Positions 32,467-40,290 of a stretch of 40,290 nt of DNA are shown piece after piece; positions within the stretch are counted from its first letter, which is position 1, and each line of letters opens with the position of its first letter. Position numbers and translations under genes: made by a program. Source of the DNA: an uncultured Agrococcus sp. (GTDB lineage: Bacteria > Actinomycetota > Actinomycetes > Actinomycetales > Microbacteriaceae); the NCBI RefSeq assembly GCF_945915485.1, contig NZ_CAMEFJ010000016.1, positions 1 to 40,290 of the forward strand, written 5' to 3'. The notes under the pieces were generated by a model. It saw only the letters and a list, made by a program, of their open reading frames with translations, was not told the DNA's origin and did no database searches.

Positions 32467-33189
32467 TTACAGGAAATCGCCGAGGTCTTCGACGACGATG
32501 TGCGCGCCCTCGCGCATGAGCGCCTCTTCTCCGACGCCGCGATCGACGCCGACGACGAGTGCCACGCCCGCGCTCCTGGCCGACGCGACACCGCTGAGGG
32601 CATCCTCGAACGCAATGCAGTTCGCAGGGTCGGCGCCGAGGCGCTCCGCCGCGGATCGAAACATGTCGGGAGCCGGCTTCGACGGGATGTCCTCGCGCTC
32701 GGCGACGGTACCGTCGACGACAACCGCGAATCGGTCACGCAAACCTGCGGATACGAGCACTTGCTCCGCGTTCTTCGAGCTCGACACCACGGCAAGCGGA
32801 CTGCCCTGCAGCTCATCGAGCAGGTGCAGCGAGCCCACGTACGGCGCGACCGGTTCGAGTTCGAGCAGGCGCAGGAACACAACGTTCTTGAGATTGCCGA
32901 TTGCGCAGACCGAGGTGTTGCCCGGTTCGTCGTCCGGCGAACCGTAGGGCAGCTCGATGCCGCGAGTCGCCAGGAGCGACTGCACGCCCTCATACCGTTT
33001 CTTGCCGTCGAGCGAGGCGAAGTAATCGGCGTCACTGTACGGTTCGGCGACACTCCACTGCGTGAACAGCTCGCTGAACATCGTGCGCCATGCGAGCATG
33101 TGCACTGACGCGGTCGGCGTGAGTACGCCGTCCAGGTCGAACAAGTACCCGTCGTATCCCGACAGCGCGGGAGTCTCAGTGGTTTCCAC
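32467..33189 (-). CDS. pgmB: Beta-phosphoglucomutase-family HAD phosphatase/mutase
   Basis: A 240-residue haloacid-dehalogenase-fold protein. Motif I LFDLDGVLTPT gives nucleophile D18 and acid/base D20; AVVSSSKNAEQVL is motif II, SKPAPDMF motif III and CIAFEDALSGVASARS motif IV. The cap domain (about 25-100, with DGKKRYEGVQSLL) matches beta-phosphoglucomutase, which turns beta-glucose 1-phosphate into glucose 6-phosphate. It precedes the GH65 phosphorylase that makes that substrate. GTG 33189 has no ribosome site but TAGGCT 6 bases upstream, so the operon mRNA is probably leaderless. Confidence 0.9.
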   Translation of the reverse strand: METTETPALSGYDGYLFDLDGVLTPTASVHMLAWRTMFSELFTQWSVAEPYSDADYFASLDGKKRYEGVQSLLATRGIELPYGSPDDEPGNTSVCAIGNLKNVVFLRLLELEPVAPYVGSLHLLDELQGSPLAVVSSSKNAEQVLVSAGLRDRFAVVVDGTVAEREDIPSKPAPDMFRSAAERLGADPANCIAFEDALSGVASARSAGVALVVGVDRGVGEEALMREGAHIVVEDLGDFL

Positions 33190-33195
33190 GCGAAA

Positions 33196-33201
33196 AGCCT
33201 A
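33196..33201 (-). promoter_or_regulatory. Leaderless-type -10 element of the pgmB-GH65 operon
   Basis: TAGGCT, TTTCGC, then GTG on the minus strand. Apart from one base in the hexamer and the first base of the start codon it repeats the block in front of the LysR-like gene at 12037. Confidence 0.5.
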
Positions 33202-33274
33202 ACCGGCCGGCGGGGGTGGTCCGCAATGCCGTGCCACGCGTTCGAGAACTGCTGCGGTATCTCGCGCAGCGCCC

Positions 33275-33331
33275 TTCTCGGTCCATGCGGCGACTCAAGG
33301 CAATTTGGATGACTGTGCGTATAGACCGAGA
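33275..33331. repeat. 57-bp palindromic element, family 1, copy B (divergent gap)
   Basis: TTCTCGGTCCATGCGGCGAC and GATGACTGTGCGTATAGACC reproduce the order and spacing of copy A at 3620-3679, three bases shorter in the centre. Its outer stem is longer: GCCCTTCTCGGTC (33271-33283) pairs with GACCGAGAAAGGGC (33324-33337) with one bulged A. It lies 82 bases from the pgmB start and 73 from the NYN gene start. Confidence 0.7.
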
Positions 33332-33409
33332 AAGGGCTCGCGGCACTTTCGATGTAGCTCTGACGAATCGACGTAGAGCTTGCCATCGACACCTGCAAGA
33401 CTGAGTGAC

Positions 33410-34381
33410 ATGGCAGATCAGCCCCAGACCCGCGTCGCCGTCTACATCGACTTCGACAACATCGTCATCTCCCGCTACGACCAGCTGCACGGACGCGGCT
33501 CCTTCCACTCCGACAAGGTGCGCAACCTGCCCGTCGACGGGCGTGAGTCGAAAGTGCGGACGCGCTTCCGCGAGGCCACCGTCGATCTCGGCGCCGTGAT
33601 CGACTACGCCTCGAGCTACGGCTCGATCGTCCTCAGCCGCGCATACGCCGACTGGTCGGTTCCCGCTCACGCCGCCTACCGGGAGCAGCTGCTGGCGAGA
33701 GCGGTCGATCTCGTGCAGATGTTCCCGACGACAAGAGCGTTGAAGAACGGCGCCGATATCCGGCTCGCCGTCGACGTCGTGGAGGATCTCTTCCGGCTCG
33801 ATGACATCACGCACGTCGTCATCGTCGCGGGCGACAGCGACTACATCGCTCTCGCGCAGCGCGCCAAACGACTCGGCAAATTCGTCGTCGGGATAGGAGT
33901 CGCCGGCTCGACATCGAAGTCGCTTGCGGCCGCGTGCGACGAGTTCGCCGATTACGACGCGCTGCCGGGCATCGAGCCTGTCACGGTAGCGAGCGAGCAA
34001 CCCGCAGGCGAGAGCACCGCATCCGCGAAGACCGATGACCAGCAGACTTCTGCGGCAGGGCAGGCGAAGAAGTCGCAGAGGAAACGACGCAGCACCTCGG
34101 CACGAAGCGGTGCTTCCCAGCAGCAGTCCACCGGCGAACGCGACCCCGCTGACAACGCGAGCGGGCTGCTCGAACGGGCGCTGCGCATCCTGCACCAGAA
34201 GACCGACGACGAGTGGCTGCACGCGAACGTCGTGAAGGAGCAGATGAAGCGTATGGACCCGGTGTTCAACGAGAAGTCGCTCGGGCACAAGTCGTTCTCC
34301 GACTTCATTGCCGCGCGGGATGCCCTCGTCGAGGTGCGCGAGGACGGCCAGGCGCGGCTGCTGCGGTTGCGCGACGCCTGA
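33410..34381 (+). CDS. NYN-domain (LabA/PIN-like) protein with C-terminal OST-HTH/LOTUS domain
   Basis: 323 residues. Residues 8-190 are an NYN domain, a PIN-like RNase fold: VAVYIDFDNIVISRYDQLHG with acidic D14 and D16, LKNGADIRLAVDVVEDLF and HVVIVAGDSDYIALAQRAKR, a full set of acidic metal residues. A low-complexity linker (about 195-240, S/Q/R/K rich) joins an OST-HTH winged helix (about 243-320, GLLERALRILHQKTDDEWLH, GHKSFSDFIAARDALVEV), which in relatives binds RNA. ATG 33410 has only weak upstream signals. The gene is single and convergent with the ABC operon. Role in RNA turnover is inferred. Confidence 0.88.
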   Translation: MADQPQTRVAVYIDFDNIVISRYDQLHGRGSFHSDKVRNLPVDGRESKVRTRFREATVDLGAVIDYASSYGSIVLSRAYADWSVPAHAAYREQLLARAVDLVQMFPTTRALKNGADIRLAVDVVEDLFRLDDITHVVIVAGDSDYIALAQRAKRLGKFVVGIGVAGSTSKSLAAACDEFADYDALPGIEPVTVASEQPAGESTASAKTDDQQTSAAGQAKKSQRKRRSTSARSGASQQQSTGERDPADNASGLLERALRILHQKTDDEWLHANVVKEQMKRMDPVFNEKSLGHKSFSDFIAARDALVEVREDGQARLLRLRDA

Positions 34382-34405
34382 CCCTCGACCGCCGCCCATC
34401 CGCAC

Positions 34406-34462
34406 CGCTAGACGGTTCTTACGGCTCCAGACGCCGTCCAGACCCATAAAAACCTTCTAGCG
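34406..34462. terminator. 12-bp inverted repeat (one mismatch) in a convergent gap
   Basis: CGCTAGACGGTT (34406-34417) pairs with AACCTTCTAGCG (34451-34462) except for one position; an inner alternative pairs GACGG (34411-34415) with CCGTC (34434-34438). It lies between the NYN gene and the end of the ABC operon and is a candidate bidirectional terminator. Confidence 0.5.
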
Positions 34463-34514
34463 CCGAGGGCAGGACCTCCTCACGGATTTGCGAACACCCG
34501 GTAGCGAACCTGGT

Positions 34515-34718
34515 TCAATCGAGCGAACGGTATCTGCGCAGCAGGAGCAGGAACCCGACGATCAGGCCGATCATCACAAGGACACCCAGCGGCTGCAGCG
34601 GGTAACCCATCACCACTGATCCGATGACCGACAGCACCGCGATGGCCGCGAAGAAGCCGAGGAACCCCAGCCACATCTGCAACTGATTGCGCTGCACGTG
34701 CCGGTTGCGTTTGTTCAC
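34515..34718 (-). CDS. Small two-helix membrane protein
   Basis: A 67-residue protein with a basic N-terminus (MNKRNRHVQRNQ), two hydrophobic helices (LGFLGFFAAIAVLSVIGSVV and PLGVLVMIGLIVGFLLLL) and a basic tail RRYRSLD. It starts with GTG at 34718, 7 bases after the MalG-type permease stop, and so belongs to that operon. I do not recognise the family. The clean amphipathic layout and position argue that it is real; it might be an accessory subunit of the transporter or an unrelated small membrane protein. Confidence 0.6.
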   Translation of the reverse strand: MNKRNRHVQRNQLQMWLGFLGFFAAIAVLSVIGSVVMGYPLQPLGVLVMIGLIVGFLLLLRRYRSLD

Positions 34719-34725
34719 GCGCTGC

Positions 34726-35592
34726 TCAACTCTTGACGCCGCCGGCCGTGAGACCCGCGACGATGCGGCGCTGGAAGATCAGCACCATGATGACGAGTGG
34801 CACGGTCACGATGGTGCCCGCCGCCATGATGGCCGCGTAGGGCTGAATGTAGGGATTATCGCCAGAGAATCTCGCGATCGCCACCGTAACGGGTTCGACG
34901 TTCGGCCTGGACAGCTGGCTTGCGAGCAGATATTCGTTCCAGGTCGCGATGAACGCAAGGATCGCGGTCGTGAACACGGCGGGTGCCGCGAGCGGCAGGA
35001 TCACCTTGCGGAACGCCTGCCCCCTCGTCGCACCATCGACGCGGGCGGCCTCCTCGAGTTCCCACGGCAGATCGTGCAGGAATGCTGTCAGCGTATAAAT
35101 CGTCAACGGTAGCGCGAACGAGATGTTCGGGATCACGAGCGCCTGGTACGTGCCGATCCAGCCGATGTCGGTGAACAGCTGGAACAGCGGTGTGACGAGC
35201 GCGACGCCGGGGAACATCGACGCGGCCAGGATGATGCCCGTGACGAAGCCCTTGCCCGCGAACTTGAGGCGCGCGAGCGCATACGACACCGTGACGCCGA
35301 GCAGCACGGCCGCCGTCGTCGTGACCGCGCTGATGACGAGAGAGTTGCCGATCGCGCGCAGCATGTTGTTGCCGCTCGAGGTGTTGAGCGCTGCGACGAA
35401 GTTGTCGAACGTGACGTGCGTCGGCCAGGGGATCGTGCTGAACGTGTAGCCCACGTCGCGGAAGGCGACGACCATCATCCAGTAGAAGGGGAGCAGGCAT
35501 CCGAGCACGATGACGGCGCCGCTGACGTAGGTGCCCCATCCTTCGCCTGTGCGGATGCGCCGCTGCACTGGCTTCTCTGCCGTGTCGGTCAT
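34726..35592 (-). CDS. Carbohydrate ABC transporter permease, MalG type
   Basis: A 288-residue permease with six predicted membrane segments starting at VSGAVIVLGCLLPFYWMMV. The EAA loop that docks the ATPase is EEAARVDGATRGQAFRKVIL, and FIATWNEYLLASQL is a MalG-family block. ATG 35592 lies one base after the MalF-type stop (35594), so the two subunits are coupled. It should form the heterodimeric channel of a disaccharide importer. Confidence 0.92.
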   Translation of the reverse strand: MTDTAEKPVQRRIRTGEGWGTYVSGAVIVLGCLLPFYWMMVVAFRDVGYTFSTIPWPTHVTFDNFVAALNTSSGNNMLRAIGNSLVISAVTTTAAVLLGVTVSYALARLKFAGKGFVTGIILAASMFPGVALVTPLFQLFTDIGWIGTYQALVIPNISFALPLTIYTLTAFLHDLPWELEEAARVDGATRGQAFRKVILPLAAPAVFTTAILAFIATWNEYLLASQLSRPNVEPVTVAIARFSGDNPYIQPYAAIMAAGTIVTVPLVIMVLIFQRRIVAGLTAGGVKS

Positions 35593-35593
35593 C

Positions 35594-36673
35594 TCACTTC
35601 CCTCCCGCGTCTTCTCTTGGCATCACGACTGCCTTCGTCGAACTCGTGTCTGCGGACGTACCCTTCTTGCTCTTCCCTGCCCCGACTTTGCGGCGATTCG
35701 GCTGCGCCTGGTCGACGGCGTTCACGCCGAGGCCCTTCACCATGAGGAAGGCGCAGGCGAAGATGATCAGGAACACGATCGTCGACAGCGCCGAAGCGTT
35801 CGCGAACTGCCCCTCTCGGATCGTCGCGGTGACAAGCATCGACATCGTGGTCGCCGGCCCCGACGTATTGCCCTGCATGATGGCCGGGAGGTCGTACATG
35901 CGCAGTGCGTCGAGAAGGCGGAACAGGATCGCGACGAGCAACGCCGGCTTCACGAGCGGTAGCGTCACCTTGGTGAACTGCTGCCAGCGGGTCGCGCCGT
36001 CCATCTTCGCCGCATCGTAGACATCTTTCGGGATCATCTGGAGGCCGGCGAGAATCAGCAGCGCAACGAACGGTGTCGTCTTCCAGACATCCGCGATGAT
36101 GACGGCGGTCAACAGCTCCCAGGTGCCGGTCGTCCATTGGGTGTCGAGCCCCGTGATGCTGTTGACGATGCCCTGCGGCGCGAAGATGAACGCCCACAGC
36201 TTCGCCGTGACAGCGGTCGGGATGGCCCACGGCACGAGTACCGCTGCCCTGAGAAGACCTCGGCCCCAGAGATTGCGGCCCATGATGATGGCGATCCAGA
36301 AGCCCAGCAGCACCTCGATCACGACGGTGACGCCGGTCAGGAAGAATGTCACGCCGATCGACTGCCAGAACTGGCTGCCAGCGGTGCCCCTCGGGCAGGA
36401 GTTGATGCCATTGCCGCAATCCTGCATGAGCCAGCCCCAGTAGTTCTGCAGGCCCGCGAAACCACCCTCTTCGAAGAAGCCGGTCTGTTCATTGAAGATG
36501 CGGTCCTGCGAGAACGACTGGATGATCGCACTCACGATCGGATACCCGATGACGATCGCCAGCACGATCATGGCGGGTGCGATGAGCCACGCGGCCGATG
36601 CACGATCCCCGCGCCAACGCCTCGTGGGGGCAGGCTCGGCGTCCGTTCGCCGCGTCTTTGCGGAGTCACTCAT
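35594..36673 (-). CDS. Carbohydrate ABC transporter permease, MalF type
   Basis: A 359-residue permease with six main segments from AWLIAPAMIVLAIVIGYPIV onward and the EAA loop YDAAKMDGATRWQQFTKVTL. The insert between segments 1 and 2 contains CGNGINSC, a possible extracytoplasmic disulfide. The C-terminal 45 residues are hydrophilic and lysine-rich, longer than usual. ATG 36673; the gene follows the binding-protein gene after a 153-bp gap containing a strong hairpin. Confidence 0.92.
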   Translation of the reverse strand: MSDSAKTRRTDAEPAPTRRWRGDRASAAWLIAPAMIVLAIVIGYPIVSAIIQSFSQDRIFNEQTGFFEEGGFAGLQNYWGWLMQDCGNGINSCPRGTAGSQFWQSIGVTFFLTGVTVVIEVLLGFWIAIIMGRNLWGRGLLRAAVLVPWAIPTAVTAKLWAFIFAPQGIVNSITGLDTQWTTGTWELLTAVIIADVWKTTPFVALLILAGLQMIPKDVYDAAKMDGATRWQQFTKVTLPLVKPALLVAILFRLLDALRMYDLPAIMQGNTSGPATTMSMLVTATIREGQFANASALSTIVFLIIFACAFLMVKGLGVNAVDQAQPNRRKVGAGKSKKGTSADTSSTKAVVMPREDAGGK

Positions 36674-36777
36674 GCGCTTCTGCTCTCTGGGTCCTCAGTG
36701 CTGGGCGTCTTCTGTGCTGGAGCCGGGGTGGATGCCGCCCGGGCATCCGACTCCGGGCAAGATCACTTGCGTGAGAA

Positions 36778-36822
36778 CGAGTGTGCCGTGCCGACTCCTG
36801 GGCCGACGGCACGACACACTCG
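36778..36822. terminator. 16-bp hairpin (one mismatch) between binding protein and permease genes
   Basis: CGAGTGTGCCGTGCCG (36778-36793) pairs with CGGCACGACACACTCG (36807-36822) at 15 of 16 positions. It begins 5 bases after the binding-protein stop on the minus strand and lacks a U-tract. A smaller hairpin GGATGCC/GGCATCC follows at 36730-36748. The arrangement parallels 22025-22058 and fits higher expression of the binding protein. Confidence 0.65.
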
Positions 36823-36826
36823 TCGG

Positions 36827-38086
36827 CTAGTTACCCGTCGCTGACGTAATGGCCGAGCTCATGTCGGCCACGGCTTCATCAACGGGCCGGCCCTCGACGA
36901 TCGCCGAGTACGCGTTGTCGGCGATCGCCCGTGAGACACCCGCGTAGTAGGGAGTCACGGGTCGCGGCTGTGCGTTCTCGAGCGCCTCCTGCAGTGCGGG
37001 GAGGTACGGGAACTCGTCGATCAGCGCTTCATCCTCGTAGATGGATGCGAGCACCGGCGGGAAGGACTCCTGCGCGAAACCGCGCTGGTTCTCTTCACTC
37101 AGGATGAACTGGATGAAGTCGAACGCCGTCCCCTTGTTCTCGGAATGCACATTGATGCCGTTGTTGTATCCGCCGAGCGTGGATGCTCCTGGCCCGTCGG
37201 GGCCGACGATCGCTGCGACGTCGAAGTCGTCGCCAACCTCGGAGGTCGGTTCGCTCGTTGCCGTGTCGTACATGTACGGCCAGTTGTACGCGAAGACCGC
37301 TTCGCCCGCGAGGAATGCGAGGTTCGTCTGCTCCTCCGTGAAGCCGTTCGTGCGCTGTGCGATGTCGCCGTTCTCGTAGGCGTCCGCGAGCGCCTGGATG
37401 CCGGCGGTCGCCTCGGGCGAATCCACGACGGGAGTCTGTCCGTCGGCGTCGACGACGGCCCCGCCCCACGAGTTGATCGCCTGGGTCGTCTGGACTGTCA
37501 GGCCCTCGTAGTTCTGCAGCTGCATGATCAGCAGATCGAGGTCTTCGGCATCGGCCGCGTCGCGATAGCCGAGCAGGTCGTCCCAGGTCGTCGGCGCTTC
37601 GTCGACGATGTCGGTGCGGTAGAACAACAGCTGCGCGTTCGTGTTCTGCGGGGCGGCGTACAGCGTGTCCACGTAGGTTGCGCTGTCGACCGTTGCTGGC
37701 AGCAGCCCGGACGTGTCGAGCTCGAGGTCGCCTTCGAGCGGCTGCAGCCATCCGTTCGCGGCGAACTCCGCCGTCCAGGTGACATCGAGTGCCATGACGT
37801 CGTAGTCGCTGCTCTCTGCCTGCAGGGACTGCACGAGCGTGTCACGTTGCCCGTCGGCCTCCTGCGGCAGCTCGACCAGCGAGACCTGCTCGTCAGGGTT
37901 CTCTTCGTTCCACGCTTCGATGATCGGTTGCAGTTTGCCGGCATCGTTCGTGCCCATCGCGAAGGAGATCGGCCCGCGACCGTCGAGACCCTCCTCGGTG
38001 CCGCCGTCGGCGTCACCGCCGCTGCACCCCGACAAGACCAGTGCTGCGATCGCCCCTAGCGCTATCGCACTCGTTCTGCGCTTCAT
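36827..38086 (-). CDS. Extracellular sugar-binding lipoprotein (family 1, trehalose/maltose type)
   Basis: A 419-residue lipoprotein: KRRTSAIALGAIAALVLSG precedes C21 and a G/D-rich linker. The mature fold is the CUT1 binding protein: ISFAMGTNDAGKLQPIIEAW, VMALDVTWTAEFAANGWLQP, TLYAAPQNTNAQLLFYRTDI, FLAGEAVFAYNWPYMYD and GGYNNGINVHSENKGTAFDF. These resemble LpqY/ThuE trehalose-binding proteins. ATG 38086 has GGGAG upstream. It lies between its ATPase gene (160 bp upstream) and the permeases; a candidate operator sits at 38156-38174. Confidence 0.88.
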   Translation of the reverse strand: MKRRTSAIALGAIAALVLSGCSGGDADGGTEEGLDGRGPISFAMGTNDAGKLQPIIEAWNEENPDEQVSLVELPQEADGQRDTLVQSLQAESSDYDVMALDVTWTAEFAANGWLQPLEGDLELDTSGLLPATVDSATYVDTLYAAPQNTNAQLLFYRTDIVDEAPTTWDDLLGYRDAADAEDLDLLIMQLQNYEGLTVQTTQAINSWGGAVVDADGQTPVVDSPEATAGIQALADAYENGDIAQRTNGFTEEQTNLAFLAGEAVFAYNWPYMYDTATSEPTSEVGDDFDVAAIVGPDGPGASTLGGYNNGINVHSENKGTAFDFIQFILSEENQRGFAQESFPPVLASIYEDEALIDEFPYLPALQEALENAQPRPVTPYYAGVSRAIADNAYSAIVEGRPVDEAVADMSSAITSATGN

Positions 38087-38155
38087 GAACTGCTCCCTTG
38101 CCTTTTCATTCCGTTATCGCTGAGGAGCAGAGCGTGGGCCCTGCCCATCCAGCAT

Positions 38156-38174
38156 TGAAACCACTCGAGTTTCA
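38156..38174. promoter_or_regulatory. 19-bp dyad upstream of the binding-protein gene
   Basis: TGAAACCACTCGAGTTTCA has 6-bp outer arms (TGAAAC/GTTTCA) around a CTCGAG core, 70 bases before the binding-protein start. Its size resembles LacI- or GntR-type operators; no such regulator is encoded in the window. Confidence 0.4.
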
Positions 38175-38247
38175 CCGTTGCGTCGCCGCAGCGGATGGCT
38201 CCAGTATTCCCCTTTTTCCTTCCGCCGACCAGTAATCGGCCAAAGGG

Positions 38248-39321
<1,074 letters not shown>

Positions 39322-39381
39322 GTTGTCATTCCTTCCTGGCGGGTACGCGCCAGACGATCCGTGAGAAGTAAACGTGGCTTC

Positions 39382-39409
39382 ATACTAACCACAGGCCGTT
39401 GCTGGGCAA
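39382..39409 (-). promoter_or_regulatory. Candidate promoter of the second ABC operon
   Basis: On the minus strand TTGCCC (39404-39409) and TAGTAT (39382-39387) are 16 bases apart, each matching four of six consensus positions. A small palindrome GTTGC-TGG-GCAAC (39398-39410) covers the -35 box. The ATPase start is 60 bases downstream. Confidence 0.4.
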
Positions 39410-39516
39410 CCCGATTCGCGAACAACTCGGTACGTGGCACTTCAAATCCGCCCCCGGGATAACGGCCGTTGTGGCAGTGGGCGTCGCGCATGGAGTGACT
39501 TCGCGGGACAGTCAGG

Positions 39517-39891
39517 TCACACGTAGGCGCCTGTGAGTAACTCCAGGTAGTGACCGGACGGGTCGAGCAGATACACACCGCGCCCGCCGTGGTCGCGGTT
39601 GATCTCCCCCTGCCGGGATCGCCTAGCGTCTGCCCAGTGCTCCAGACCCTGCTCCAAGATCTTGTCGTATGCACGATCGAAGTGTGCTTCGTCCAGTTGA
39701 TAGGCATAGTGCTGCGGCGGAAACTCGATGGGAGGTGCCGCGAACTGCAGCAGCACCCCGTCGCCGATGCGGATATTGGTGAAAATGCCCCACGATTCGA
39801 CCTCCTCCGCTTCGAGCAGGTCGATGTAAAAGGCGGCCATCGCCTCCGGCTCGTGCGAGGCGATGATCATGTGGTTGAAACGAGCTGTCAT
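39517..39891 (-). CDS. VOC-superfamily (glyoxalase/dioxygenase fold) protein
   Basis: A 124-residue single VOC domain. NHMIIASHEPEAMAAFYIDL opens the first beta-alpha-beta unit, IRIGDGVLLQFAAPP the strand pair, HYAYQLDEAHFDRAYDKILE the second unit and YLLDPSGHYLELLTGAYV the last strands. Likely metal ligands are H7, H61 and the glutamate of HYLELLT. Substrate unknown; glyoxalase I, fosfomycin-resistance or dioxygenase activities are all possible in the fold. ATG 39891 has AAGGAGA upstream. Monocistronic. Confidence 0.82.
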   Translation of the reverse strand: MTARFNHMIIASHEPEAMAAFYIDLLEAEEVESWGIFTNIRIGDGVLLQFAAPPIEFPPQHYAYQLDEAHFDRAYDKILEQGLEHWADARRSRQGEINRDHGGRGVYLLDPSGHYLELLTGAYV

Positions 39892-40239
39892 AGTTCTCCT
39901 TGTGTCTTCGTGATGGGGTTGGGCTTCACGAACACGAGGAGGCGCACGGATCAGGGTACGACCAGATGGCCTTCCCGGGATCGACTCGAGCGAGTCCGTC
40001 TGGTCATCATCAGAGCAATTCTACCGCGAAGGATACCGTGCAGAGCGGTTCGGCCATGCTGCTTGACGCGTTGCGAGGCCGCAACCGGGCGTTCAATCGC
40101 ATTCACCAACGGGACGGGCGACGCAGCTTCTCCACCCAGTGCGGGACTTCTGTCGGAAGTCTTCGGAAATTCCGACGCGAACGAAGCCCTGAGTTGGCCA
40201 TGGTCAGCCCGAACCTGGTTGATCCCAACGGCAACGCAA
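39892..40239. other. Gene-free region between tRNA-Ser and VOC gene
   Basis: These 348 bases contain no convincing coding frame. On the minus strand a TAGAAT at 40018-40023 may be the -10 of the VOC gene. Just downstream, GACCAGATGG (39960-39969) and CCGTCTGGTC (39996-40005) form a 10-bp hairpin with one mismatch, with GACTC/GAGTC (39983-39987, 39992-39996) inside, placing a structured segment in the mRNA leader. Confidence 0.5.
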
Positions 40240-40263
40240 AGACCCCCTCATTCGAGGGGGTCT
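40240..40263 (-). terminator. Intrinsic terminator of tRNA-Ser
   Basis: AGACCCCCTC (40240-40249) and GAGGGGGTCT (40254-40263) form a perfect 10-bp stem with a 4-base loop. Read on the minus strand the stem ends in GGGTCTTTGC, giving a short U-tract. Confidence 0.85.
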
Positions 40264-40267
40264 GGAG

Positions 40268-40290
40268 CGGTGACGGTGGGATTTGAACCC
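40268..40290 (-). tRNA. tRNA-Ser, 3' part (cut by window edge)
   Basis: On the minus strand the visible part reads the T-loop TTCAAAT in a 5-bp stem that closes with CCCAC, then the 3' acceptor strand CGTCACC and discriminator G. The implied 5' acceptor GGTGACG and the G discriminator are characteristic of actinobacterial serine tRNAs. CCA is not encoded. The anticodon lies outside the window, so the isoacceptor is unknown. A terminator follows 5 bases downstream. Confidence 0.85.

Noticed and set aside
39900-40286. + strand open frame of 128 codons at the right edge
   Set aside because: It overlaps the tRNA-Ser and its terminator on the opposite strand and has no motif.

Overview
The window reads as ordinary chromosome from a high-GC actinobacterium, most likely a member of the Microbacteriaceae. 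The evidence is a uniformly high G+C content, an RpoB N-terminus of the actinobacterial type, frequent GTG and TTG starts, several leaderless-type promoters, and actinobacterial versions of the sugar genes. I see no phage, insertion sequence, CRISPR array or rRNA. The genus cannot be fixed from the sequence.

Layout. 1-1211 (-) is the 5' part of rpoB, followed by a 617-bp gene-free upstream region. 1829-14174 holds mostly single housekeeping or accessory genes: a spermidine synthase-like protein, a dimethylargininase, a TPR-like protein, a HEAT protein paired with a MerR-HEAT regulator, a SprT-like protein, an aldo/keto reductase, an MFS exporter, a NUDIX protein, an esterase, a LysR-like protein without an HTH, and an ArsR-SulP operon. 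14318-28906 is a large L-rhamnose locus with a divergent control region at 23982-24271. Leftward run a DeoR regulator, an ABC importer (binding protein, double ATPase, two permeases), ribulokinase, ribulose-phosphate 4-epimerase, a second class II aldolase and a ketose 3-epimerase. Rightward run L-rhamnose isomerase, the aldolase/lactaldehyde dehydrogenase fusion and rhamnulokinase. 29068-33189 (-) is a disaccharide phosphorylase operon (beta-phosphoglucomutase, GH65, glutaminyl cyclase). 33410-34381 is an NYN/OST-HTH nuclease-like gene. 34515-39321 (-) is a second ABC sugar importer of the trehalose/maltose type. 39517-39891 is a VOC protein, and the window ends inside a tRNA-Ser (-).

How the genes work together. 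The rhamnose genes suffice for import, isomerisation, phosphorylation and cleavage of L-rhamnose, and for oxidation of the lactaldehyde. The adjacent 3-epimerase, AraB and AraD, with no L-arabinose isomerase in the window, suggest a side branch (inference) from L-lyxose through L-xylulose and L-ribulose to D-xylulose 5-phosphate, sharing the rhamnose isomerase and transporter. The GH65 phosphorylase and beta-phosphoglucomutase would convert a disaccharide, possibly delivered by the second importer, into glucose and glucose 6-phosphate.

Intergenic DNA carries more structure than usual. Two different palindromic elements occur twice each, one only in divergent gaps and one only in convergent gaps. 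Further long inverted repeats lie in other gaps, and strong hairpins follow both solute-binding protein genes.
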